A stretch of 64,000 nt of DNA from Streptomyces sp. NRRL S-340. GTDB lineage: Bacteria > Actinomycetota > Actinomycetes > Streptomycetales > Streptomycetaceae. Positions 1 through 9,847 of the stretch are shown piece after piece. Positions within the stretch are counted from its first letter, which is position 1, and every line of letters starts with the position of its first letter. Made by a program: the position numbers and the translations under genes. The notes under the pieces are model-generated. The model saw only the letters and a list, made by a program, of their open reading frames with translations. It was not told where the DNA came from and ran no database searches. Where the stretch lies: contig NZ_JOIY01000032.1 in the NCBI RefSeq assembly GCF_000720185.1, positions 36,877 through 100,876 of the forward strand, read 5' to 3'.

Positions 1-2705
1 ACGGAGCCCCTGCGGCCCGTCCACCACGCCTGTCCGACGGCGACGGCGACCGCCAGCACCAGGACCCCCGCCGCCGGCAGGGCCAGCGACAGCGGATCGG
101 TGCGCAGCACGTTCTCGCCGGCCGAGACGGCGCTGGAGGGCAGCGCGATGGTCGTCAGGTCGATCCCGGGCGACAGCAGGCGGATGGTCGCCCAGCCCGT
201 CAGCGCGCCGCCCGCCGCGGCGAGCACGGCCTGCGGGAGGGACTCCAGGACGAGGAGGCGGCGGCCCTGGGCGCGGGTGAGGCCCATGGTGCGCAGGCGG
301 GCGAGCAGCGCGGTGCGCTCGGGCGCGGCCCGCAGCAGGGCCAGCAGCAGGGCGAGCACCGCGTAACCGGTGCCGGCCGCCACCGCCGCCGTGTAGATGT
401 GCTCGGCGCCGGACTGGAGGGGCGAGTCGACGTACCGGGCCCGTTCGGCGGAGCGCAGCTGCACGCCCACGGACGTTCCCGCCGCCCGGCGCAGCGCGCC
501 CGCGTCCAGGTGGTCGCCGGTCAGCAGCAGCGTGCTCGTGCGGGCGGCCTGGCGGCTCAGTCCGGCCCGGTCCACGACGAGGAAGCGGGTGCCGATCACG
601 GCCGGTGTCCGGTCCCGGACGACGGCGATCCGGACGGTGACCGTGGTCCCGTCGTCCAGCCGGACCGGGAAGGGCCGGGTGCCGTAGGCCTGGGCGGCCG
701 ACGGGGAGGCCAGCGCGGGCAGCGGCGCCTTCGGGTCGCCGGCCGGCCGCCGCAGTGCGTCCTCGGAGAACGCGCCGAGTCCGGTGCGGCGGGCCAGGGC
801 CGCGTAGTCGGCGGGGGCCACGGCCGCCAGGGTGGTCTGTGTCAGGTTGTCGCCCGCCTTGGCCTCGTAGTTGACGCCCGCCTCGGTCACCGCGCGCACG
901 CCGGGCAGCTTGCGCACCCGGTCGGACAGCGCGGCCGGCAGCACCCCGGTGCCCTCGACGCGGCCGTCGGCGCCGACGGCGATGAGCGCGGCGTGGTCGC
1001 GCGCGTCGGCCACCCCCGCCAGGACGGAGCCGCCGAACGCGGCGGTGGTCAGCGCGGTCAGCAGGGCGAGCAGGGGCAGCACCGCGGACACGGACGTACG
1101 GCCCGCACGGGCCAGGGAGAGATGACCGACCGCCCCGCGCAGCCGTCCGGCCGGGCCCGTCAGCCAGCGCAACGGCAGCGGGTACAGCCGGACCAGGACG
1201 AGGGCCGCGATCACCCCCACCAGCACCGGTGCCAGTGAGACCAGCTGGTTCCCGGAGGCGTCGGAGGCGCCGGAGACTCCGCGCCGGCGCAGGGCCTCCA
1301 CCGCCGCGGCGGCGATCACCAGCAGCGTCAGCTCGGCGACCGTACGGCGCCGGGAGGGACGTACGGAGACCGTGTCCTCGCGCGGGCCGTGCAGGCGCAC
1401 CAGCCGGTGCGCCGCCGCCGCGCGCAACGGGAGCGCGAGGCAGGCGACGGCCGTGACGGCGGCGGCCGCGAGGAGCGCCGGGAGGCGGCGGCCCTCGGGG
1501 ACGGCGAGCAGCGCCGCGCCCAGTCCGAGCGCCCCGGCGGGCAGGGCGACCACCGCGGTCTCGGCCAGCAGCCGTCCGGTCAGGCCGCGCAGCGAGGCGC
1601 CGCGGGCGCGCAGCAGGGTGAGTTCGGCGCGGCGGCGGTCGGCGGCCAGGCCGCCCGCCATCATCAGGACCACCGCGGCGACGGTCGCGCTGCCGAACGC
1701 GGCGACCGCGACCAGCGGGCCGATGCTCGCGGTCAGGCGGTCGTAGGAGGTGAGGACGTCGTCGAGTTCGGTGCTCGCCTGCGCGGCCGGGTCGGTGGCC
1801 GCGCGCATCCGCCCGAGACCGGGGCCGGCCTCCAGGGTGGCGACCGCCGACTTCAGCCGGCCGAGGTCGTGGGCGTGCAGGGTGCCGCTGTCGGGGGCGA
1901 TCTGCCAGTAGCGGACCGGTTTGCCGTTGGTGGCCAGCAGGGCCGGGGCCGCCTGCGGCGGGAGCAGCACCGCGCCGAGCCAGTAGTACATCGGGTCGCT
2001 GCTGCCGGGCACCCGCATCAGGGCGGGGGAGCGCAGCAGCGACTCGGTCGCCCAGTAGGCGCCGTCGGGCACGCGGGGCGTGACGATGCCGGTGACGCGG
2101 ACGGCGAGCGGGGCGCGGGAGACGGCGGGCAGGTGGAGGACCGAACCCGCCTCGATGTGCAGGCCGCGGGCGGTCTCGGCGGTGACCGCGGCCTCCACCT
2201 CGGCGGTCTCGGCGGTGACCGGACCGTTCGCGCGGGGCAGCCGCCCGGCGCGCAGGGAGGAGTGCGCGGCGAGTCCGTTCTGCGCGACGAGGCGGATCTG
2301 CGCCGGGATGCCGCTGGGCCGTGGGATCCACGCGTCCGGCGCTTCCAGGTCGGCGGTGTTCTGCACGCCGTACGACGACTGGCCGCGGTCGACGGCGAGC
2401 GGGCCGGGGACGGCGTCGGCGATCCTGTCGAACTGGCGGCCGAGGGCCTGCGGCAGCAGCGCCCGTTCCCGCTCGGCGGCCGGGAGCTGGAGACCGGGCT
2501 GCGGGGCGCTCACCGTCAGCGTGGTGCGTTTCGGGGTCGCCTGCTCGACGGCCCGGCCCAGGCCCGCGTCCTCGTAGTGGTCCAGGGCGCGCGGGAAGGC
2601 GGCGGCCAGGCACGCGGTCAGCGCGACCAGCAGGGCGAGGGCGGCTGCGGCGCCCGGCGCGGTGCGCAGCCGTACCCGGACCCAGGCGGGAGCGACGGTG
2701 TTCAC
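1..2705 (-). CDS. FtsX-family ABC transporter permease (3' end outside window)
   Basis: Large integral-membrane permease of an ABC transporter of the MacB/FtsX type. About 901 residues are visible and the C-terminus runs off the left edge. The N-terminus (VNTVAPAWVRVRL) leads into a hydrophobic segment at about residues 16-35, followed by a long extracytoplasmic domain. A three-helix FtsX block lies mid-protein and a second one near the visible end. The GTG start at 2703-2705 lies one base after the stop of the upstream permease gene and is preceded by GGAGGTGAG, so the two genes are translationally coupled and probably pair in one exporter. No ATPase gene is in the window; it would be expected to the left. 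The substrate cannot be deduced. Confidence 0.85.
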   Translation of the reverse strand, partial: MNTVAPAWVRVRLRTAPGAAAALALLVALTACLAAAFPRALDHYEDAGLGRAVEQATPKRTTLTVSAPQPGLQLPAAERERALLPQALGRQFDRIADAVPGPLAVDRGQSSYGVQNTADLEAPDAWIPRPSGIPAQIRLVAQNGLAAHSSLRAGRLPRANGPVTAETAEVEAAVTAETARGLHIEAGSVLHLPAVSRAPLAVRVTGIVTPRVPDGAYWATESLLRSPALMRVPGSSDPMYYWLGAVLLPPQAAPALLATNGKPVRYWQIAPDSGTLHAHDLGRLKSAVATLEAGPGLGRMRAATDPAAQASTELDDVLTSYDRLTASIGPLVAVAAFGSATVAAVVLMMAGGLAADRRRAELTLLRARGASLRGLTGRLLAETAVVALPAGALGLGAALLAVPEGRRLPALLAAAAVTAVACLALPLRAAAAHRLVRLHGPREDTVSVRPSRRRTVAELTLLVIAAAAVEALRRRGVSGASDASGNQLVSLAPVLVGVIAALVLVRLYPLPLRWLTGPAGRLRGAVGHLSLARAGRTSVSAVLPLLALLTALTTAAFGGSVLAGVADARDHAALIAVGADGRVEGTGVLPAALSDRVRKLPGVRAVTEAGVNYEAKAGDNLTQTTLAAVAPADYAALARRTGLGAFSEDALRRPAGDPKAPLPALASPSAAQAYGTRPFPVRLDDGTTVTVRIAVVRDRTPAVIGTRFLVVDRAGLSRQAARTSTLLLTGDHLDAGALRRAAGTSVGVQLRSAERARYVDSPLQSGAEHIYTAAVAAGTGYAVLALLLALLRAAPERTALLARLRTMGLTRAQGRRLLVLESLPQAVLAAAGGALTGWATIRLLSPGIDLTTIALPSSAVSAGENVLRTDPLSLALPAAGVLVLAVAVAVGQAWWTGRRGS

Positions 2706-2706
2706 C

Positions 2707-5700
2707 TCACTCACCTCCGCGGTCTCGAAGGGACACCGCCGGGTCGGCCCGGCGCAGGGTCAGCACCGCCGTGACGACGAGCGGCGCGGCGGCGACGGCG
2801 GCCAGCAGCAGCGCCACTTGGCCCACCGGCAGTTCGACCAGCACCGCCGGTACCGGTTTCGTGGCCTGCCCGGTCAGCACGATCAGCGGGATCACGGCCC
2901 GGGTCAGCACGGCGCCCAGCGCCACGCCGACCACCAGGCCCAGGGCCACCAGCACGCCCTGTTCGGCGGCGAGCATCCGGGCGAGCTGGCGGCGCGGGGC
3001 GCCCAGGGCGCGCAGCACGGCGAACTCGGCGTCCCTCTCGCGCAGCGCCCCGGCCGCGCTGACCGCGAAGCCGAGCGCGGCCAGCGCCGCCGCCACGGCC
3101 GCGGCCGCGGTGAACGCGGCGGCCGGTCCGGCGCCGAACGGGTCGTCGCGCAGGCTGTCGGCGATCTCCTCGCGCACCACCACTCGCGCCGGGTCGACGT
3201 CGGGCAGGGAGCGCAGGTCCGCGGCGACGGCGCTCGCGTACCGGGGGACGGTGCGCAGCCACCACTCGGTGGGCTCGGCGTTCTCGCCGTAGCGGGTCTG
3301 GAGCATCCGGTTGACCGCCCGCAGGTCGACGAGGAGGCCGCCGCCGTCGTGCGCGGCGTCCGGCGAGGCGCTCTGCGCCGCCCCGGCGGTGGTCGGCAGC
3401 TCCCGCACCGCGCGCACGATCCGCACCGGGAGGTTGCGGCCGGCGAACGTCACGTCCATGCGCTGGCCCGGGTGGGCCCCGGCGGCGGTCAGGAAGCGGT
3501 CGGTGGCCACGGCCGCGATCTCCTCCTGGGCGGGCTGGGTGACCTGGAGCCGCACGGCGACGGCCGAGCCCTCCGCCCACATGTCCTGGTGCGGCACGTA
3601 GCCGGTGCCGTAGGCGACCGTCAGCGGGCGGCCGGCGGCCACCTCGGCGGCGCCCGGGGTGTTCCTGCCGTCGGGGAGGGGGTCCGCGCCGCCGGAGGAC
3701 ACCGCGGTCCAGGCGGTGGGCAGCGTCAGCTTCGTCACCGTCCCGCCGCTGCCGTCGGCCTCGGCGGCCGAGACGGTCAGGCGGTGGCGCGCGGCCCGGT
3801 CGACGGGCTGGGGAACGCTCAGGTCGAGACCGGTGAGCGTCAGGGGCCCCGCGGCGGGGGGCAGGTCCACGTCGAGGGGACGGGCGCGGCCGTCGGCGGG
3901 CAGCGAGGGCAGCGCCTTGCGGTAGGGGACGCCGTAGCGGTCCTCCAGGGTGACCGCCAGGTCCACCGTGGCGGCCGGGTGCCCGGCCGGGGAACTGCGC
4001 ACGGCCGTCGTCAGCCGCAGCCGGGCGGTGCCCGCGGGCAGCTTCAGCCCCGCCGTCGCCGCCCGGGGCGCCAGTCCCTTCAGCAGCGGACCCACCGGCT
4101 GGGACGACAGGTCGCCGCGCATCAGCACGGTGCCCGCCGCGCCGGCGGTGTCCAGGGCGAGCACGGTCCCGGTCCGGTCGGCGGACATCGGCAGCGAGGC
4201 GCGCACGGCGGGGGCCGCGGAGTCGACGTGCGGGACGGACGCGTACTGCTCGCTGCGGCCCAGGCCCCCCGCCCCGGCGTCCAGGACCCGCACCGGCGCA
4301 CCGGCGAGGAAGTCGGCCTGGTCGTCCTGCGAACGGTTCCAGGAGGCGCCCTGGCCGATCGCCAGCATGCCCAGCGCGATGGCCAGCACCAGCAGCAGCA
4401 CCGGACCGGCACCGCGCGTCGGGCGGCGGCTGAACTGCCAGCCCGCCAGCGCCGTCGGCAGCCCGCGCCCGCCGGCCGCCCGGCGCTCGGCGAGACGGGC
4501 CACCGGCGGCAGCAGCCGCAGCGTCAGCACGGTGCCGGCCAGCAGGGCGAGCGCGGGCGCGGTCACGAGCAGCGGGTCGATGCCGAGGGCGCCCGTACCG
4601 CTGTCGCCGACCGCGCCGGAGGACTGCCGGTTCAGCTGCCAGTACGCCACCGCGGCCACCGCCAGCAGACCCACGTCCGCGCCGGCCCGCAGCGGCGCGG
4701 GCAGCGCGCGGGCCCGCCGGCCGGGCGCGAGGGACGACGTCAGGGCGGGCAGCGTCACGGCCAGCGCACAGCCCAGCGCCACCCCGGCCGCCACCAGCCA
4801 CACCCCGGGCCCGCCCGTCGCCGGGACGTCCGGGTGCAGCCCGATCCGGGCCAGGGCACCGCGCCCGGCCAGCAGCCGGGTCAGCGGACCGGCCAGCAGG
4901 GGCGCGCACACCACGGCCGGCACGGCGAGCAGCAGCGCCTCCGTGGCGGCCAGGCCCGCCAGCCGGGCCCGGGAACCGCCGCGGGCCCGCAGCAGCCGGG
5001 TCTCACCGGCGCGCTCGCTGCTCAGCAGCCGGGCCACCAGCAGCAGCGCGTACCCGGCCAGCAGCGCCAGCTGGAGCGCCGCGATCAGCAGCGTCGAGCG
5101 GGCGACCAGCAGGGAGCGGTCGATCCGGTCCAGGACGTCGGGCAGCGAGGTGGTGACGGTCGGCTCGCCGCCGGTCGCGCTCGTCCTCTTCAGGGCGGCC
5201 GCGCCCGAGCGGACGGCGTCGCGCAGCGCGCCGGTCCGGCCGGTGGTCAGCGTGGAGAAGTCGGCCGAGGCCTGCCAGGCGGTCTGTCCCGCGCTCACCC
5301 GGCCCCCGGCGAGGACACCGGCGTCGGCGAGGAGCGGGCCGTACGTCGTGAAGTCGACCTTGCGGATGCCGCGCCCGCCCAGGTCGTCCAGCTGCCAGTA
5401 CGGCGCGTCGGCCGAGGCGGGCCGGTACAGGCCGGTGATCCGTACGCGGGCCTGGTGGTCACCGAGCCGGTCGTCGAGGGTCAGCCGGGCGCCGGGCTCC
5501 AGGCCCAGGCGCCGCGCCGCCGCCTGCGGCAGGGCGGCCTCCAGGTCGCCGCCGGCCGTGGTGCGCGGCAGACGCCCGGAGACGAGCCGCACCTGGGCGG
5601 TGTCGAGGGCGGCGAAGTACGTCAGGTCCGGGTCGCCGGAGCGGGCGGCGGGCGGCTGGAGCGAACGCGGGAGGGCGTAGGGGCCGGAGCGGGCCAGGGA

Positions 5701-5991
5701 CCGCACGGTCACCGGCAGTCCGTCGAAGGCGCCGCGGGCCCGCTCGCGTACGGCCGCGTCGGCGGCGGCGCGGGACCGCGGCGGCACGTCGGCCTTGACG
5801 ACCAGGGTGGCGGCGGCCGCGTTGCGCGGGTCCCGCAGCGAGTGGCGCAGCGAGGCGTCCCCGATCGCGCCGGAGTAGGCGGTGAGCGTCGCCAGCACCG
5901 CCGTGGTCAGCAGGACCGAGAGCACGGCGGCGGCCAGGAGCAGCCGGTGCGCGCGCGCCCGCGACAGGACGAATCCCGTGAATCCCCCCAC
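2707..5991 (-). CDS. FtsX-family ABC transporter permease
   Basis: A 1094-residue permease, the first gene of a two-permease operon. It opens with a basic stretch and one membrane segment (about residues 17-40), then an extracytoplasmic region of some 220 residues. A block of helices with the FtsX-type ERAGETRLLRARGGSR loop follows near residues 260-410. The C-terminal helices contain the matching loop RERDAEFAVLRALGAPRRQL near residue 990. The duplicated FtsX arrangement is typical of large actinobacterial permeases of unknown substrate. The GTG start at 5989-5991 is the first good start, with a purine-rich GGGAG upstream. Whether the pair exports lipids, peptides or drugs is unknown. Confidence 0.88.
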   Translation of the reverse strand: MGGFTGFVLSRARAHRLLLAAAVLSVLLTTAVLATLTAYSGAIGDASLRHSLRDPRNAAAATLVVKADVPPRSRAAADAAVRERARGAFDGLPVTVRSLARSGPYALPRSLQPPAARSGDPDLTYFAALDTAQVRLVSGRLPRTTAGGDLEAALPQAAARRLGLEPGARLTLDDRLGDHQARVRITGLYRPASADAPYWQLDDLGGRGIRKVDFTTYGPLLADAGVLAGGRVSAGQTAWQASADFSTLTTGRTGALRDAVRSGAAALKRTSATGGEPTVTTSLPDVLDRIDRSLLVARSTLLIAALQLALLAGYALLLVARLLSSERAGETRLLRARGGSRARLAGLAATEALLLAVPAVVCAPLLAGPLTRLLAGRGALARIGLHPDVPATGGPGVWLVAAGVALGCALAVTLPALTSSLAPGRRARALPAPLRAGADVGLLAVAAVAYWQLNRQSSGAVGDSGTGALGIDPLLVTAPALALLAGTVLTLRLLPPVARLAERRAAGGRGLPTALAGWQFSRRPTRGAGPVLLLVLAIALGMLAIGQGASWNRSQDDQADFLAGAPVRVLDAGAGGLGRSEQYASVPHVDSAAPAVRASLPMSADRTGTVLALDTAGAAGTVLMRGDLSSQPVGPLLKGLAPRAATAGLKLPAGTARLRLTTAVRSSPAGHPAATVDLAVTLEDRYGVPYRKALPSLPADGRARPLDVDLPPAAGPLTLTGLDLSVPQPVDRAARHRLTVSAAEADGSGGTVTKLTLPTAWTAVSSGGADPLPDGRNTPGAAEVAAGRPLTVAYGTGYVPHQDMWAEGSAVAVRLQVTQPAQEEIAAVATDRFLTAAGAHPGQRMDVTFAGRNLPVRIVRAVRELPTTAGAAQSASPDAAHDGGGLLVDLRAVNRMLQTRYGENAEPTEWWLRTVPRYASAVAADLRSLPDVDPARVVVREEIADSLRDDPFGAGPAAAFTAAAAVAAALAALGFAVSAAGALRERDAEFAVLRALGAPRRQLARMLAAEQGVLVALGLVVGVALGAVLTRAVIPLIVLTGQATKPVPAVLVELPVGQVALLLAAVAAAPLVVTAVLTLRRADPAVSLRDRGGE

Positions 5992-6579
5992 CCGGCTCCC
6001 CCAGAAGTTGTCCAGACCTGCGGGTGATGCTGTCAGAGGAGACAGGAGTCGGGTAAGCGCTTGTGGACCTAGCTTGATCGGATTGTGACCGGAATACGGC
6101 GATGGCCGACCGGAATGCGGGACTCCGAGCGGTCGGTCCGCCCGGCAGGAGCGGGCGCACCGGACGGAAGGGACATGCCGGGCGGCGTGATCGGGCCTGC
6201 CCGGGCCGGGGGCCTGCCGGGGCGGGCGGTGCCGGGCGGGGGGGGCGGGGGCCCGGCCTTGGGCCGGGTGGCCTCGGGGCGGGCGGTCCCGGCGCGGATG
6301 GCCTCGGACAGGGCGGCCAGGGGCGGGCGGCCCCGGGCCGGGCAGGGTAACGGGACGGGCCGCGCGGCAGGGCGGCGGGGACGGGCCGTTCGGCCGGGAC
6401 CTTCCCGCGAGCCGTGCGCCACGCGAGCGGGAGCGCGCCGCCGGCCCCTGCGGCAGGTAGGCGGGGACGACGTCGGCCCCTGCGGCAGGTGACGGAACCG
6501 TGCGCCGGCCCTGCGGGAAGGGAGCGGGTCGGACCTGTCGGCGGAGGCGGGGCGCGCCGCCGGCCGGTGGTGCGTCCGC
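5992..6579. other. Intergenic region, G-rich, no gene seen
   Basis: About 590 bases between the permease operon and the haemoglobin gene. Reading frames here are low-complexity Gly/Arg/Ala/Pro translations without domain features or good ribosome sites. The only structure noted is a 17-bp direct repeat, CGGCCCCTGCGGCAGGT, at 6442-6458 and 6474-6490 (32 bp apart). The promoter of the permease operon should lie near 5992-6080. Confidence 0.6.
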
Positions 6580-6984
6580 TCAGTCGGGGGTGTTGACCAT
6601 CGAGGCCGCCGCGTACGTCAGGTAGTTCCACAGCGTCCGCTCGTGCTCCTCGGACAGGCCCAGCTCGTCCACGGCGACGCGCATGTGCCGCAGCCACGCG
6701 TCGTGCGCCGCGCGGTCCACCGTGAAGGGCGCGTGCCGCATCCGCAGGCGCGGGTGGCCGCGCCGCTCGCTGTACGTCGTCGGGCCGCCCCAGTACTGCA
6801 TGAGGAACAGCCGCAGCCGCTCCTCGGCGGGACCGAGGTCCTCCTCCGGGTACATCGCCCGCAGCTCGGGATCGTCCGCGACCCCTTCGTAGAAACGGTG
6901 GACGAGCCGGCGGAAGGTCTCCTCCCCACCGACCTGCTCGTAGAAGGTCTGCTCCTGAAGCGTGCCGCGCCGAATCTCATTCAC
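6580..6984 (-). CDS. glbO: Group II truncated haemoglobin (GlbO type)
   Basis: A 134-residue 2/2 haemoglobin. Its length and pattern match group II globins: Tyr at about position 32 in RFYEGVADD (B10), Tyr45 in RAMYPEED (CD1), the proximal histidine at about 84 in RMRHAPF (F8) and Trp97 in DAWLRHM (G8). Such proteins bind O2 and NO in the cytoplasm and are linked to redox or nitrosative protection; the role here is inferred from the family. GTG at 6982-6984 is used because the ATG just upstream (ATGAACGGGTGA) terminates at once. It is monocistronic and divergent from the methyltransferase at 7092. Confidence 0.93.
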   Translation of the reverse strand: MNEIRRGTLQEQTFYEQVGGEETFRRLVHRFYEGVADDPELRAMYPEEDLGPAEERLRLFLMQYWGGPTTYSERRGHPRLRMRHAPFTVDRAAHDAWLRHMRVAVDELGLSEEHERTLWNYLTYAAASMVNTPD

Positions 6985-7091
6985 CCGTTCATCGTCTCAG
7001 ACGGCCGGACGGAGGACCGGGGGGTCGCGAGGAGTCCTTCGGCCCGCCGCGGACGCTCGCCCCGCGGCGGATCGGGCCGCACAGTGGAGCC

Positions 7092-8090
7092 ATGGGCGCG
7101 CACGCCGTCGACACCGACGACAGGGACTGGGCCGGCCTCGCCGCCGCGGCGCGGGCCGCGCTGGTGCGGGAGATCGAGGAGAGCGGGGCCTGGGCCCGGG
7201 ACCCGGTGTGGCGGGAGGCGTTCGAAGAGGTGCCGCGGCACCTCTTCGTGCCGTACTACTACGTCACCGGCCCCCGCGGCTACGAACGGCGGTGGGGCGA
7301 GAGCCCGGACGCCGCGGCACGGGAGCGGTGGCTGCGGGGCGCCTACGCCGACGTGCCGCTGGCCACGCGGCTGCGCGACGGGGAACTGGTCTCCTCCAGC
7401 AGCCAGCCCTCGCTGATGGCGCAGATGCTGGCCGAACTGCGGGTGACCGACGGCGACCGGGTCCTGGAGATCGGCGCCGGCACCGGCTACAACGCGGCCC
7501 TGCTCGCCCACCGGCTCGGGGACGACGGTCTCGTCACCACCATCGACCTGGAACCGGAGATCACCGAGTCGGCGCGGCGCCACCTGGCCGCCGCCGGCCA
7601 CCACCCGGTCGTGGTCACCGGCGACGGAGCCCGCGGGGTCCCCGAACGCGCCCCCTTCGACCGGATCATCGCCACCTGCGCGCTGCCCGCGGTCCCGCCC
7701 GCCTGGCTCGCCCAGTGCGCACCCGGCGCCCGGATCCTGCTCCCGATCGCCACCGGCCTGGCCGCGCTGACCGTGCGCGACGCCACGCACGCTGAGGGGC
7801 CGTTCCTCGGGACGCCCGCCTACTTCGTACCGCTGCGCGGCGGCGGGAGCGAACCGGACGCACCGCTCCCACCGCTGGAGGGCGTGCCCGCCCGGGCCCG
7901 TGAGGACGAGCTGTTCCGTTTCCTGCTGGCCCTGGTCCGCGGGCGCACCGGTGCCCGCGAGGCCTACGACCTGTGGGAGCGCGCCGGACGGCCGCCGCGG
8001 GAGCGCTACGGCGTCACGGTGAGCGGCGCGCGTGCCTGGGCGTGGCTGGACCACCCGCAGGGGCCGCACACCTGGCCCCTGCCGGGTTGA
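7092..8090 (+). CDS. Protein-L-isoaspartate O-methyltransferase-like SAM methyltransferase
   Basis: A 332-residue SAM-dependent methyltransferase related to PCMT. The family's SSSSQP substrate-site motif is at residues 101-106 and the SAM-binding motif I, LEIGAGTGYN, at 125-134. An acidic post-I strand follows in VTTIDLEPEI. PCMT repairs isoaspartyl residues in damaged proteins. This protein is longer than the classical enzyme of about 210-230 residues, with an extra C-terminal domain of about 100 residues, so its substrate may differ; related proteins also act in RiPP modification. No precursor-peptide gene was seen nearby. A -10-like CACAGT lies exactly six bases before the ATG, which suggests a leaderless mRNA. 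It converges on the FHA gene with 16 bp between stops. Confidence 0.85.
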   Translation: MGAHAVDTDDRDWAGLAAAARAALVREIEESGAWARDPVWREAFEEVPRHLFVPYYYVTGPRGYERRWGESPDAAARERWLRGAYADVPLATRLRDGELVSSSSQPSLMAQMLAELRVTDGDRVLEIGAGTGYNAALLAHRLGDDGLVTTIDLEPEITESARRHLAAAGHHPVVVTGDGARGVPERAPFDRIIATCALPAVPPAWLAQCAPGARILLPIATGLAALTVRDATHAEGPFLGTPAYFVPLRGGGSEPDAPLPPLEGVPARAREDELFRFLLALVRGRTGAREAYDLWERAGRPPRERYGVTVSGARAWAWLDHPQGPHTWPLPG

Positions 8091-8106
8091 TCCGCACGCA
8101 CACCGG

Positions 8107-9765
8107 TCAGCCGCGCCGCACGGTGATCGTCGTCCACGCGCCGACGTGCACCCGGTCGCCGTCCTGGAGCGGCACCGGCACGAAGGGCTGGATCGGCTCC
8201 TCGGAGCCGTTGACCGTGGTGCCGTTCGTCGAGTTCTGGTCGACGACCGCCCAGTTGCCGTCCGGCTGCTGGACGAGCACCGCGTGCTGGTGCGAGACGC
8301 CCGGGTCCTCCGGCGGCACCGACAGGTCGATGTCCGGGGTGTCACCCGTGGAGTGCCGGCGGCGGCCGATGGTGATCTGGTTGCCGGTGAGCGTGCGCTG
8401 CTGCTCCGGCGAGTACGCGGGCAGGTTCAGCCCCGCGGCCTCGGGGCCCGAGCGGTGCATCATCGCCATGAAGTACTCGCGGTCCGGGCCGATCGTCGCC
8501 GTCCAGGTCGCGGGCTGCTGCGGCTGGGGCGGCTGCTGGGACTGCTGCGGGAAGCCGGGGCCGGGCGGCGGGGCCTGGGTGGCGCCGGGCTGCGGATAGC
8601 CGTAACCGCCGCCGGGACCGCCGCCCTGGCCGGGCGGAGACTGCCGGGCGCCGGGCTGCGGGTAGCCGTAACCGCCGCCGGGGCCGCCGCCCTGGCCGGG
8701 CGGGGCCTGGGTGGCGCCGGGCTGCGGGTAGCCGTAGCCGCCGCCGGGACCGCCGGCCGGGTTGCCGGGACCTGCCGGGCCGCCCTGTCCGGTGGACGAC
8801 GGCGGGGAGATCACCCAGTCGTCCTCGCCACCGCCGAAGGACGGGCCGCCGGGCTGCGGTCTGTTCGCCTCCTGCGGGAACGGGGGCGGCGCGGGCGGGC
8901 CGGGACGGTGGAAGGCCTGCGGGGCACCACCGGGGCCACCAGGGCCGTTGGGGCCCGCGGGGCCGTTGGGCGCGCCGGGACCGGCGGGCGGGGTCGGGCC
9001 GGGGGGCGGCGGGACCGGTCGTGAGGGATCGCCGCCGAAGCCGGAGTGGCCGCCTGGGCCTCCCGGCCCCCCGGGTGCTCCGGGCGGCGGTCCGGCCGGG
9101 CGGGGAGCGCCACCGAAGCCCGAAGGACCGGGACCGCCGGGGCCTGCCGGACGGCCCGCGGGGTCGGCGCCGAAGGGCGGACCCGGCGGGATGGGCTCGG
9201 CCGGCCGGTTCACCTGGGAGGGCCGGGAGCCCTGGTAGCCGAAGGTGTCACCGCCACTGCCGTAGGAAGGGGCGGGCGCCTGCGGGAAGCGCGGTCCGGT
9301 ACCGCCGCCGGGGCCACCGGGAGCACCGGGGCCACCCGGGCCGGCGGGACCCGCACCGGGGCCGCCGGCCGGGCCGGGGCCAGGCGCCGGCGGGCGCGGG
9401 GCGGCCGGGGTGTACGAGGTGGCGGTGTTCGTCAGGAAGTTCCACCGGCACTCCTCGCAGAACGGCGCACCGCCTTCACGGGGCGTGCGGCACTGCGGGC
9501 AGAGTTCCGGCTGGGAACCGGGGCCCCCGCTCTGGTACGGGAACCCGCCGGCCGCCCCAGGACCGCCGGGGCCGCCAGGGCCGTTGGGGGCTCCGGGGTG
9601 GCCGGGGCCACCCGGGCCGCCCGGTCCCGGCGCGGGCGGGAAGCCGTAGCCGCCGACCGGGGGCGGCGGCGGGGGAGGTGGTGGTACGGCACCGGCCATG
9701 CGGTGACCGCAGACCTCGCACCAGTCGTCGGAACCCGACTGGTGTCCGTTCGGGCAGGTCGGCAT
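8107..9765 (-). CDS. Zinc-ribbon, Gly/Pro-rich FHA-domain protein
   Basis: A 552-residue protein, last gene of the PknG operon. It opens with a zinc ribbon (C4, H8, C16, C19) and has a second CPQC...CEEC ribbon near residues 90-110. A very long Gly/Pro-rich, collagen-like linker of some 350 residues follows, including near-exact repeats of a GGGYGYPQPGA unit at about residues 340-400. The C-terminal 90 residues form an FHA domain with the GVSHQHA and NSTNGTTVNG signatures. FHA domains bind phosphothreonine peptides, so this is a candidate reader or substrate of the operon kinase, by analogy with mycobacterial GarA. ATG at 9763-9765 follows AGGGGGAAG; 82 bp separate it from the VWA gene. Confidence 0.88.
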   Translation of the reverse strand: MPTCPNGHQSGSDDWCEVCGHRMAGAVPPPPPPPPPVGGYGFPPAPGPGGPGGPGHPGAPNGPGGPGGPGAAGGFPYQSGGPGSQPELCPQCRTPREGGAPFCEECRWNFLTNTATSYTPAAPRPPAPGPGPAGGPGAGPAGPGGPGAPGGPGGGTGPRFPQAPAPSYGSGGDTFGYQGSRPSQVNRPAEPIPPGPPFGADPAGRPAGPGGPGPSGFGGAPRPAGPPPGAPGGPGGPGGHSGFGGDPSRPVPPPPGPTPPAGPGAPNGPAGPNGPGGPGGAPQAFHRPGPPAPPPFPQEANRPQPGGPSFGGGEDDWVISPPSSTGQGGPAGPGNPAGGPGGGYGYPQPGATQAPPGQGGGPGGGYGYPQPGARQSPPGQGGGPGGGYGYPQPGATQAPPPGPGFPQQSQQPPQPQQPATWTATIGPDREYFMAMMHRSGPEAAGLNLPAYSPEQQRTLTGNQITIGRRRHSTGDTPDIDLSVPPEDPGVSHQHAVLVQQPDGNWAVVDQNSTNGTTVNGSEEPIQPFVPVPLQDGDRVHVGAWTTITVRRG

Positions 9766-9847
9766 GTCGGCGCTTCCCCCTCTCCTGTTCCGGCCGCGGC
9801 GGCCGGATTTCTCCCACCCCGAGGGGCCGGGCTCGCTGTCTGGCAGA

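Noticed and set aside
2662..6027. Plus-strand open frame over the second permease
   Set aside because: Low-complexity Gln/Arg/Gly translation; the opposite strand encodes a coherent FtsX permease.
6085..6492. Possible 135-residue gene in the G-rich gap
   Set aside because: Pure Gly/Arg/Ala/Pro composition, no ribosome site and no domain features.
7092..8090. RiPP-modifying methyltransferase cluster
   Set aside because: The protein resembles PCMT-type enzymes also found in RiPP loci, but no precursor peptide or other maturation gene is adjacent.
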